This document shows positions 9,385 through 21,800 of a stretch of DNA of 32,344 nucleotides, one piece after another. The stretch covers positions 32,885 to 65,228 of the forward strand of contig NW_019773638.1 in the NCBI RefSeq assembly GCF_001039355.2, written 5' to 3'. The notes under the pieces were generated by a model. It was not told the origin of the DNA. It searched no databases and saw only the letters and a program-made list of their open reading frames with translations. Position 1 is the stretch's first letter. Every line of letters starts with the position of its first letter. A program made the position numbers and the translations under genes. The DNA is from Lingula anatina (Eukaryota; Brachiopoda; Lingulata; Lingulida; Lingulidae).

Positions 9385-12300
9385 ATGTATGCCAAATCTG
9401 AGGCCAGAGACACTGGCAAGCCATTTGGTCTCCAGTGGATGGATTCTAGCTATCAAGAGACTCTTTTGACAAACTCACCTTGGATGAAGGTAATAGTACA
9501 GTTTTTGTCAATTTTGTGATGAGTAAATATAATATTTTAAGTATTAAAATGATGTGTGTTGCAGTGTGTACCAAAAAGATTTCTGACCCTTCTGTGAACC
9601 AGGGTCTATGAATCTACTGGCCCAAAGCAGAAACAGTTGTCAGTAACTGAATAAATGAACAAATTTTTGCAACAGCACCAATTTTACTGGCTTTTGTCAT
9701 AGATCCAGTGGTCAGCATTGGAGACTATGTTGAAAGGTGTATGACTGAAATGTATTTTAAAAACGATGGTCATGGAAACTTCAAAATAATTGTCTTTGAC
9801 AAACACGAGAAGTAATTTTTACTTTTGTTTTGAGATCCTTAACTTTAACTTTTATCCAGTTAACTGTTTCTGTGAAAGCACATCATAAATTATAATTTTT
9901 TTAAAAATATTGACAGGTCGAGGAGCTGTTAAATAAAGGGCTTGCAGACAAAATTCTGAGACAAATTGACCATGCTGATAGAAGGGAGATGATTTTTCAA
10001 CTGCTTGGACCAGAATTTGTCCAGAAGCATTTCTCAGACTATGAACAAGATGCTGCAGTTTTGGTAAATTTGAATTGGAGTAGATTTTAGTATTAATCTT
10101 TTCATTGTAACATCTAAGGTTTAGGTTCCAATGAAAAGATTAAAACTAAATATCGTTCTGTTGTTATTTTCATCATTATTTTTTATGATTTATAGGATGT
10201 AAAGATGTGAACAAGGTTGTTGTTGTTTTTTTTTAAATAATTACTATACTAAACTGTAGATAATTATGTATTCCAAATTGATTTAATTAACTGAATTATT
10301 ATAATACGTAAAATCACCACAGTTATTAAAAGTATACGGCATTGATTTTATATTGCACTTCAATAAGAAATTCCCAACATTCTGTTAATTAAGAATTGGT
10401 TAAGGGTGTTTCCTGAATTTCTAGGATCCACCTGCAATGTCCAAGCATGAGAGAGATAAACTGCAGAAAGAGGCCCAGTCCTGGCTTCAAAATCAGCTGA
10501 AGAAAACAGCCAGCGAGACTCGATGCCATAGACCCAGAGCTGGGGAGGAGGCAGAGTAAGCTGGATATAAATTTATAATGCAAATATATGGCATTTATTT
10601 TAGATACTGTATATAATAAAAAAAATCAACAATTAAAAATTGTTAATAAAATTTATTACTTCGGTCGAGGATGAATTTGAAAGCTATGTGTGCTGCTGCT
10701 TCTTAAATATTTAATAAGGGAGATGGCACTTGCTGTTTTGCTGTAAAAACCCATACGTGGTTCTTGTGTAGCAGTACTTTCTTAATGGACATTATGAACA
10801 CATTTTCCATTTTACCAATATGTGCTCTACTGTATATTATTATTTGTTCTTCCAGAGAGGAGCCCTGTCCTGAGATGATTGAGTTTCTCACACATACTTA
10901 CCAGTTGTTCAGCAAAGGCCTGGAGAGGGAGATGTACCTACAGGAGAAAGAACTCACAGTATGAAACATTATATGCATCATCTTTACTTGTAATCACACA
11001 TAAATGGCTTGATTTGCTTGTTAACTTTATTATTAAAGTTATTTTTAGTTGACTTTATTATTAAATTATACTGAAATAGTCATTTGAACTGAACATGTTA
11101 AATATTTTTAATTACAGTTGATGGTAACTATGATAATTATTGAGTGTAAATGTTATTGAATTTATTACTGGGTTGCTAACGCAAAAACACTCAAGTTAAA
11201 GACCTGTTAACATGTTATAAACTAGGTGCACAGAACAGCATCTGAAATTATTAGAATAGATAATTAAAATCTGCAGAATGTAATGAAACATATAGAGATG
11301 AAAAAGTTAATATGACAAGATTATCTTACCCTTTCCTTCAACCCCAGCAAAAGAAGCTTGATGACCTTACCCAGAAGAAAGCCCAAGCACCTGCTAATAC
11401 CTTGCCATCCAAAGTCTCCAGCTTGTTTCACCCTCTGAGTGCAAACAGTGATAGTACAATTCATTCAGAGAAGCCATCTACATCAAATATTAAGGGTAAG
11501 TGTATGCCTTGACCAAATGTGGTTTAGAATTGAAGTTATATTTGTCTGAATTTTAAATGTGTTGAGTGTGTACTTTCATTTAATAAATCAATCTATCAGT
11601 CCATTTTATGAAGTATTGTTCTTATGCAAATTACAAAGAACATTTGCCTTATACAGCATTAGAGATTGTTCTTATATCTTATGTATATATATGAAATTTT
11701 TATAACTGGAATGCAAAGGAGTATTCTTTCTGCAATAATTTAGTGGCTGTTTGCTGGAATTTATTTCACCAAAAGTGATATCAATAAAGAACATTTCAGA
11801 TGGTTTCAATTATTCATTTACATTTGATCCCAGCTATTCTGCACAAGGTATCTAGGGAGCCCCCTACATTCTGGGGAACAAAAGTAATAACATTATAGAA
11901 TATTTCAGATACTTTATTCAGTTATATTTGATTCCAACTAATCAGCACAAAGTCTCTAGGAAGCCTCTTACATTCTGGGGACCCAAAATAATAACAATAC
12001 AGAATATTTCAGATGCTTTATTCATTTATATTTGATTTCAGCTAATCTGCACAAAGTCTCTAGGGAGCCTCCTACATTCTGGGGACCAAAAATAATAACA
12101 GTGCAGAATATTTCAGATTATTTATTTATGTTATTTTATTTTATTTCAGCTAATCTGCACAAAGTCTCTGGGGAGCCTCCTACCTTCTGGGGACCACAGA
12201 GTGACCTGATGGGCACTGCTCTGATTGCCACACTGAAGAGAGACCCCCGCAGATTTGAAGAGGTGTCTCGCAGACTACATGGCCGTCAGTTGCCTGGTGG

Positions 12301-15300
12301 ACTGCGCTGTTACATGTGGATAGATGTGCTTTTCAGAGCCGAAAGACAGAAAATGAAGGATTTGTAAGTGTTGCAGGAGATAGCAGCACAACGTGTACTA
12401 TTTTGAGAAGTGAATTTCATGAAAATGGTTCCATAAAATGTGTGTGTGTGTGTGTGGGGAGAGGGGAAGGGGCATTTTGAAAATGCATGAAAACATCAGT
12501 TTTGTTATTTCTAAAACTTTAAGTTTGCTTGATTGTGATTCATGATCAGTATTATTATTCAGGAATGTTGAGAAGATTGTGAGAGAACGCTTTGGCAAAG
12601 CAGTTGCCAGAGGTGTTGGTGAGCTCCGCATCAAAAGGGCCACACATTCCCCAATCAATGGACTGATAGAAAATGCTGTTATCGAGGTATGGAGTTCACC
12701 CTATCTGTATATGTTTTGACTGTTCTGTATCCTTAGACACATTACAGTTTTAAAAACATGAAGTTTTAAAGTAAGATTCAAGTACTATAAACACATTGAA
12801 AAAAGGATAAGGATCTCTGTTACCTTTCTATGGTTTCTGTCCTTTTACATTTGCATAGATATAATTGTGATACATTTCTATTGGCAGATTTATGAAACTA
12901 CACCCAGTATGATGCCATTTAATTATGAACTCCACTTGAAGGAATCTGCCCGCAGTCTGAATGTACTTTATGTGTATGACAGACGATACGAACCATATCT
13001 GGTACATTGGCTGTTTCCAATGCAGATTGCATTTAGAGAGCAAAATCATCAAGGTTTGTTATTGCTCTTCACTCCTTGTAACCTGTTTGGTTTTTTTTTT
13101 TTATAATATCAATATGAGAAAGTGTATGGAGATATGTACTTTTTATATCATGACAATATTGATATCAGTATTATCACTGTCTTGTTATATTTAATGCAAA
13201 ATGCAGAAAGTAACTTTAAAACAGAAAAAAAGCTAAACTTAAATCAAGTTAGTAAATTTTATTTTTTAGATTCATTTTGCTGGTAAATAGCCTTTCTAAG
13301 ATGCCAAATTCTTTGTAATGGACAATTTTGCTTCACTTTCAGTATTAGCAGAACACATCTACGAACTGGCCATGTACTTAGATCTGTTCAGTCAGTCATG
13401 CTTCCCAAAGTGGCCTGAAGTGTTCGCTGTGGCTGAAAAAGTTATGGACGCTCTGTTGAATGTAGACGCAGAGCTCCATGACCACCTGAGGACTGTAGCC
13501 TTCAAAAATGTCAAAGTCAACCCTAAGGTATGATCAACAGCTTGCTGCTCTAATTTCTCACATGACTTTGTGTAATTAATTGAATAATTAAGATTGCATA
13601 TTGATCTTTTAAATACAGTATTTATAAATGTTTTTCAATTGACTGTTGTGCTTCTGTTATATCCTAACTCACAATTGTATTAGTAATTGTAGTTTATATA
13701 GTTTATATTACACCCCAAAGATCTTTCACGGAGGACAAAACATGATTACTCAATGCCTTTCTATATATTAAACATAATATATAATTTGCCAATACAGGAA
13801 TTCCTGGTGCAGTTGTTGCATCTGGAACAAACCAAAGCCAAAGAATTAGCAGCAGCCACCCCCAGGTCAGGAAATCAGTCCCAGGCCTCGAAAGACCTGC
13901 TTGCAGACCCTTTGATCTTTTTAAGAAAATGGATTGGAGAGGTAATTATGGTCTGAAAGCTTTTAAGTGAATTATTGTTTCATTACAAGCAGAATCAGGA
14001 TGTAGTTATGTCTGTTTTTTTGGCATAAATATTTCTGATTATACGTTAAGATTGTTGTGTGGTGTGTAGGATTAGAAATCCAGTTGCATATCTCATTTAA
14101 CAATTGCACATTTCTCTTTATTTATTTAATCGTGAATATAATGATTTCAGGGGTTTGTGAGTGTGTTGGACACCCAGGCAGTGCTGCTGATCTGGGACCA
14201 GTGTTTCATGCAGGGCTGGGGGAGCTCTGTACTGCATGACGTCTGCCTGGCTTTGTTGTTACTACTGAAACACAAGTTCATGGAGGCGACAGACTATCAT
14301 TCTATGAAAAAGGTAGAGAAAGGAAAAATGAGTAAATTGGTATCAAATTTATGTGTAGAATTATCAAATGTAAACTTTTATTCCAAACACCACACAACAA
14401 TCTTAACGTATAATCAGAAATATTTATGCCAAAAAAACAGACATAACTACATCCTGATTCTGCTTGTAATGAAACAATAATTCACTTAAAAGCTTTCAGA
14501 CCATAATTACCTCTCCAATCCATTTTCTTAAAAAGATCAAAGGGTCTGCAAGCAGGTCTTTCGAGGCNAAGTGAATTTCATGAAAATGGTTCCATAAAAT
14601 GTGTGTGTGTGTGTGTGTGGGGAGAGGGGAAGGGGCATTTTGAAAATGCATGAAAACATCAGTTTTGTTATTTCTAAAACTTTAAGTTTGCTTGATTGTG
14701 ATTCATGATCAGTATTATTATTCAGGAATGTTGAGAAGATTGTGAGAGAACGCTTTGGCAAAGCAGTTGCCAGAGGTGTTGGTGAGCTCCGCATCAAAAG
14801 GGCCACACATTCCCCAATCAATGGACTGATAGAAAATGCTGTTATCGAGGTATGGAGTTCACCCTATCTGTATATGTTTTGACTGTTCTGTATCCTTAGA
14901 CACATTACAGTTTTAAAAACATGAAGTTTTAAAGTAAGATTCAAGTACTATAAACACATTGAAAAAAGGATAAGGATCTCTGTTACCTTTCTATGGTTTC
15001 TGTCCTTTTACATTTGCATAGATATAATTGTGATACATTTCTATTGGCAGATTTATGAAACTACACCCAGTATGATGCCATTTAATTATGAACTCCACTT
15101 GAAGGAATCTGCCCGCAGTCTGAATGTACTTTATGTGTATGACAGACGATACGAACCATATCTGGTACATTGGCTGTTTCCAATGCAGATTGCATTTAGA
15201 GAGCAAAATCATCAAGGTTTGTTATTGCTCTTCACTCCTTGTAACCTGTTTGGTTTTTTTTTTTATAATATCAATATGAGAAAGTGTATGGAGATATGTA

Positions 15301-18300
15301 CTTTTTATATCATGACAATATTGATATCAGTATTATCACTGTCTTGTTATATTTAATGCAAAATGCAGAAAGTAACTTTAAAACAGAAAAAAAGCTAAAC
15401 TTAAATCAAGTTAGTAAATTTTATTTTTTAGATTCATTTTGCTGGTAAATAGCCTTTCTAAGATGCCAAATTCTTTGTAATGGACAATTTTGCTTCACTT
15501 TCAGTATTAGCAGAACACATCTACGAACTGGCCATGTACTTAGATCTGTTCAGTCAGTCGTGCTTCCCAAAGTGGCCTGAAGTGTTCGCTGTGGCTGAAA
15601 AAGTTATGGACGCTCTGTTGAATGTAGACGCAGAGCTCCATGACCACCTGAGGACTGTAGCCTTCAAAAATGTCAAAGTCAACCCTAAGGTATGATCAAC
15701 AGCTTGCTGCTCTAATTTCTCACATGACTTTGTGTAATTAATTGAATAATTAAGATTGCATATTGATCTTTTAAATACAGTATTTATAAATGTTTTTCAA
15801 TTGACTGTTGTGCTTCTGTTATATCCTAACTCACAATTGTATTAGTAATTGTAGTTTATATAGTTTATATTACACCCCAAAGATCTTTCACGGAGGACAA
15901 AACATGATTACTCAATGCCTTTCTATATATTAAACATAATATATAATTTGCCAATACAGGAATTCCTGGTGCAGTTGTTGCATCTGGAACAAACCAAAGC
16001 CAAAGAATTAGCAGCAGCCACCCCCAGGTCAGGAAATCAGTCCCAGGCCTCGAAAGACCTGCTTGCAGACCCTTTGATCTTTTTAAGAAAATGGATTGGA
16101 GAGGTAATTATGGTCTGAAAGCTTTTAAGTGAATTATTGTTTCATTACAAGCAGAATCAGGATGTAGTTATGTCTGTTTTTTTGGCATAAATATTTCTGA
16201 TTATACGTTAAGATTGTTGTGTGGTGTGTAGGATTAGAAATCCAGTTGCATATCTCATTTAACAATTGCACATTTCTCTTTATTTATTTAATCGTGAATA
16301 TAATGATTTCAGGGGTTTGTGAGTGTGTTGGACACCCAGGCAGTGCTGCTGATCTGGGACCAGTGTTTCATGCAGGGCTGGGGGAGCTCTGTACTGCATG
16401 ACGTCTGCCTGGCTTTGTTGTTACTACTGAAACACAAGTTCATGGAGGCGACAGACTATCATTCTATGAAAAAGGTAGAGAAAGGAAAAATGAGTAAATT
16501 GGTATCAAATTTATGTGTAGAATTATCAAATGTAAACTTTTATTCCAAACACCACACAACAATCTTAACGTATAATCAGAAATATTTATGCCAAAAAAAC
16601 AGACATAACTACATCCTGATTCTGCTTGTAATGAAACAATAATTCACTTAAAAGCATTTTTAAAAAATGCGTGTTAAGTTTGCCATAAAGAGAACAAAAA
16701 TGATATCATTGATAAACAGAAAACAAGTTTGGTCAATTTATCACATTCTACTTTATGTAGAAATATCCCACTGATGTTTTGTAAAGTTGAGTCGAATCAT
16801 TCCTAAGATGCTTTCTTATATTTGTCTGTGTGCAGGTATTTCTGAAAGAGCCCTGCAAGCTGTACACTGTAGACATTCAGAGAGCCTGGATCCACCTACA
16901 GAATGGAGGCAATGCTGAGGATGTGCCATACATGAACAGACAGAGGCCACAGTAAGTTGGTCTTTTCAGACAATTCAGTTGTTTGTTGCTTATTAAGATA
17001 ATCTATCAATGGCATGTTTTGCATGGTATTGAAATAAAAACATCTTATATGAACATACAGAGTAGTATTAGAGCAATTTACTGTCACCAGAGCTGAAGAA
17101 GCAATTTTGAATTCTTAAGCTGAAAAAGTAATCACACTAGTCAAGGGTTTAAGTTAACATTTTTTATTTGAGGAAACTGTTTCCATTTGTAAGAACATCT
17201 CTTTTTATTAATTTAAGAATAGCTCTTGTATTTATGCACAGTTTTGTTTTATATGGGTACATAGTAGTTGGCTAAAAGCATTTTGTGCAATTGTTTGGTC
17301 ACAGATGTTGTATGTATCTTCACCAGGTCTCCTGGTCCAGTGGTCAAGTCTGCCCCCAGCAGAGTGGTCAGGTCCCCCAGCCCCTCCACCACCTCTGTGG
17401 TCCCTCTGCCTCCTGTGGGGATTAAACATATCAGAATCAAACTCATATTTTCTGCAGATGTACAGGACAGGGTGAGTAACTCACTTACATGGTTTTAAGA
17501 AGTTCTTTCGAAAATGTGGATTTTGATAGAAGAGTTCCACTGTTGTTTAATCCTTGTCAGGTAAGACTATTATGACATTTATAATATGATAAATATGCAA
17601 ATCTGGAATATCGTGTGGCTCTGCAAAAATTCATGGGTGAATTTTATCTTTGATGTGTATTTTTTTTTTCTTAAACTTAGGTTGAATGGCTGGCTGATTT
17701 TGACCCCTCTGCAATCAAAGTCCTTGCAGGTGTGTTTTTTGGCACTATAAGAATCAGTGCCAGGTGGTCCAGAACTTTACCCACATGTCGTGGTGTCACT
17801 GCAGACAAATATGGCAGCAAGGTGTACACAATAGACCTTCTCCAGGAAAAATTTGAATTTGTTGATATGGATGCCACTAATTTGGACGTGGAGAGGGAAA
17901 TGGGAGGATTCCCTTATGCTGTAGTTAGGGTGGAGTATGATGCACCAGGATCAAGTAATGGTAAGACTTTTTATACATTATGAAAAGTGATTGATAACAA
18001 TGTTGATTTTTGAAAACCCTTTAATTATTTAACCTGTTATCAATTTACTACACGTTTGCAACAGAACAAATTGTTTGAAATCAAAAATAACAGCAATCAA
18101 CACAAAAAATTCTTCAATCATCTTGTGAGTAATATTATCAATTAACTACTTTGGATTTATTTATATCAACTATACTGGAAAATGATATTTGTTTTTAGGA
18201 AATAGCAGAGTATCTTTAGGTTGGTCAAGAATTCCACTATTCCAACATAGCAGTCAGGACAGCCAGTCATTGCCACATTTGTGGGAGCTTCTGGAAGGAG

Positions 18301-18835
18301 AGTATTCCTATACTCTCTACTCTGGTCCAGTTTCAGAAAGTATTCTTAATGGTCAGCCAAGAACACCATTGCCTTCTCATCAAGGTTAGCACCAAAGTAG
18401 CACTGCATTGCTAACAATGTTCTGGATTTGATCAGTCAACTGTCTATTGATAATTGTTTTAAGGCAACCACAGCCTGATTCATCTCCATTTTTTCACATA
18501 CCCAGATAATTAGATATTGTTTCATTTCATCCACTTTATCCAAGTTTATTCTACAGAGCATGCATTTGACCACCCCTTCAGTATTTTTTTAAATTTTCTT
18601 TTCAGATCTGTTGGCTGATAACTGTGAACTCTCTGCTATGGTTTATGATCCGACAATGGCAGTAGATACTCCTGCATCTAAGACTGGCACCCCCATGTAA
18701 GAAAATTATTGCCTTTATTACAATGAAAACATGACATCACTTAAATTGTCTTTTTGTTAGGGATGTTGGTAATCCTGTGTTTTTTTGAGTGTATATTAAA
18801 GTTAGAAGGCCTTACTCTGCTTATATTTGATATGA

Positions 18836-18883
<48 letters not shown>

Positions 18884-21800
18884 AACTGTAATAGCTGCAG
18901 CAGGAACAAATAAAAAGTGTTTTTTTTTTTTTTTTTTTTTTTGCTTAAATATATTGTGGCTGTCAACTTTAAGGCAGCTTTCCTTCACATAGATTATATT
19001 ATATTATATTAGCAGAGGCTTTGAAAAAATAACACTTTAATTCTGTGAGGCAGTTTAATGTGCATCATTTTAGTTTTAAGCTGTTTTGATCACTGGAATG
19101 CTATATTTGGAAAATCCAGGTGAAGAACATTGCATTGGATCCTCGATTTTTTGTACTTTATTTCTATTCAGTTGCATATTACATTGTTGATAACACAATT
19201 TCCAGAACTAGAGAGCCCACTCCTCCAGGATTTCAGCCTTGGGTGCCGTTTAACCCTCATGCTGCTGAGATAGACCCAGCACCCACTGGTCTCAATGAAC
19301 CCTTCACATTGTTTATAGATGGAGTGAACTTTATACCTGATAATGCTACCATCATCAAGGTAAATTTAGTATATATTTTATTATTTTTCCCTGTTGCAAT
19401 GTCTCTTTTTTAATATTTAATATTATTTTTCTTGATTTAAGTTTTGAACATGGGGTATTTGCTTTATTTATTTATTTACTTATTTATGTCATTTGTATAC
19501 TTAATAGAAAATGGAAAATAAATTTACAGTCAAACCAAAATTCACATTGCTAATTTCATACTTTCAGGTCACAGGCAGGGTACTTAAAACTGGTAATGTG
19601 ACCAACATTCCAGACATCTTAGCCTTCCCAGCACTGACCAGTCCAGCAAGATGTCCAAAGTTTAAGTTTGGCCTACATGTCAATGAAAATGGGGATGAGA
19701 TAGACCCCGGTGTGGTGGCATTACTGAGAGTGTATACAGTGGACACTGTCACTGGAGAACTAGTGGTCATTGGGAGTTGTCTAGTTGGGATATTTGATGA
19801 TCAGGTAAGGCTTATTATATAACTGAATTTTCATAAGGGAATTTAGAAAATATAAATTTGCATTTTTATGAGAGCAGTAGGCAGTTTCTTTAATTATGTT
19901 GAATTCCACTGAGAAGCACAGTTCAAATCTAGTTCTTACTGCAGTGCTCCGAATGAATGATTTAAAAAATTTGTTGAGAGAAAAATATAAAAGAACTTTG
20001 GATCAATTTTAATATCTTTGTGTATGATTTCAGTCCCAGTTGTTGGTAGGGGGGCAGCAGCTGAGGCTGAGGTCTGGAATGCCAGATTTAAGGAGTGGTC
20101 TCGCTGGTCTCAAAGTTACTGACCTAGATAACGCCCCTTGTGTGCCAGGTGCATCTTTACTAATCAGGATTCTCCCTGGATTGCAGGTTTGTTGCTTTTG
20201 TCTTAAGTATGCTACAAATTATATTTGTTTTATTTCATCTGTTTTCTTTTTCATTGTTGTTATCTTTTATGAATAGTGAAAATTTAGCCCAGCAGATGTC
20301 ATCATCATCTAATCTCATCCCTACATTATTTTTTTTGATATATTAATTTTTTATGTAACGCGCGTGCACGAACACACAAACACACACACACACTCACACA
20401 CGCTTCAAATATATTTTTTATTTATTTTGATATATTTTAATAAACAACTTAAATTATAAATCATTAATATATACAAGAAATGATAATTTATAAATTTGTC
20501 CTTTCTCAAGGATGACAGTGATGCTCCTGACTACCAAACAGGATACTACAGGTCAGAGAGCTGTGAACCATACATGTCAGAAGAGAGAATATTTGACAGC
20601 TACATGAAAGACAAAAGTTTTGATCGAAATGTCAATGACATTGCCAGGTTGCTCCTGGAAAAGGAAGAGGATGAATTAGAAGGTTAGTTATTCCTTGTTT
20701 TTCAAACGTTGTGCAAACTATAATTTATGTCAGTTTCTTGGATGTCTATTATTTGAGTAAATAATGTCATGAAAAGCTAAATTCCATTAATAGTATGATT
20801 ATTGAAGAATATTTATCCAAAATACAGCATGTAGACTGCACACAAATAAAGCAATGTCTGTATCTTATGGTTGACATGTTTAATTTCTACTGCAGATAAT
20901 TCCACCAGAAGTTTGTCCGAGTGGATAGAGAGTCGTCTTGATAATAAGGTCCATCTGCCTCCAAAGCAGCCAGCCAATAGCTTAGACTTGATGCGGTGTG
21001 TCAAGTACAGAATTAATGTAGGGCTGTCAGTGAGGGTTTCACAGGCTTTTGGACTGCCAGGTAGGCACTTACACTAAACCTGCTAATATTTATTAAACAC
21101 ACACAGTAAAGGGTCAGTATGTTTTACCAGGATTTTTTTTTCTTGGCCTGTGCAGCAACGGAAGCATATGGATTGCATGAAATTCACTTATATATTTTAG
21201 ATGTGTTCCTAGTGAATGTACAGTTAATATCGCCATATAATAGTCTGAGTCATTAAATGATTTACAGTGTCAGAGATTTTTGAAAATCTTGAAAAATCAG
21301 GAAAGTGCCTGGCATTATGTTCAACATTGCTGTGTTTCAGAGGGTCTGTTTGTTGAATGTTTTGGCTTGGTGGTACCTGGTGCCACCACTAAAGACATGG
21401 AGCCCACCGAGGAAGGATTTGGTCACCCTAACTATAAATTTGTCACCCTAACTCATGACTATGACAGTCTGCAGAAAGCACCTATCTGGCTGGATGAACC
21501 CAAGGTGAGGAATTGCTGCTGCACGGTTTTGAACAGGCTGAGTTATTACTTAGCCAAGCTGACAAACAACTTTCCATGATCTGATCTTCAATTGCATTTT
21601 GCAAAAAAAAAAAAAAATTAAAATATAGTGATAAACACATGGGAAAGAAAAAAAAAAGAGGAAGAGGGTTGGGTTTGTTTTTCAAATTAATGTCAGAATT
21701 GCTTCAGAATGATTGTAAAGGCAGACAGTGATTAGAACAATGAAATGTGAATATGTGCTAAAAGCTGATTGGATTTTTTTATTAAAGGTTGTTCATCCCT

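Noticed and set aside
12032-12149. Upstream extension of exon 6 as normal coding sequence
   Set aside because: It crosses a clear acceptor (12148-12149) and consists of a degenerate tandem copy plus intron-derived sequence. Kept only as a possible alternative splice form.
12398-14821. Genuine internal exon duplication giving a protein with two TBC halves
   Set aside because: Near-complete identity including introns, the N and fold-back at the seam, and the phase clash with an immediate stop all argue against it.
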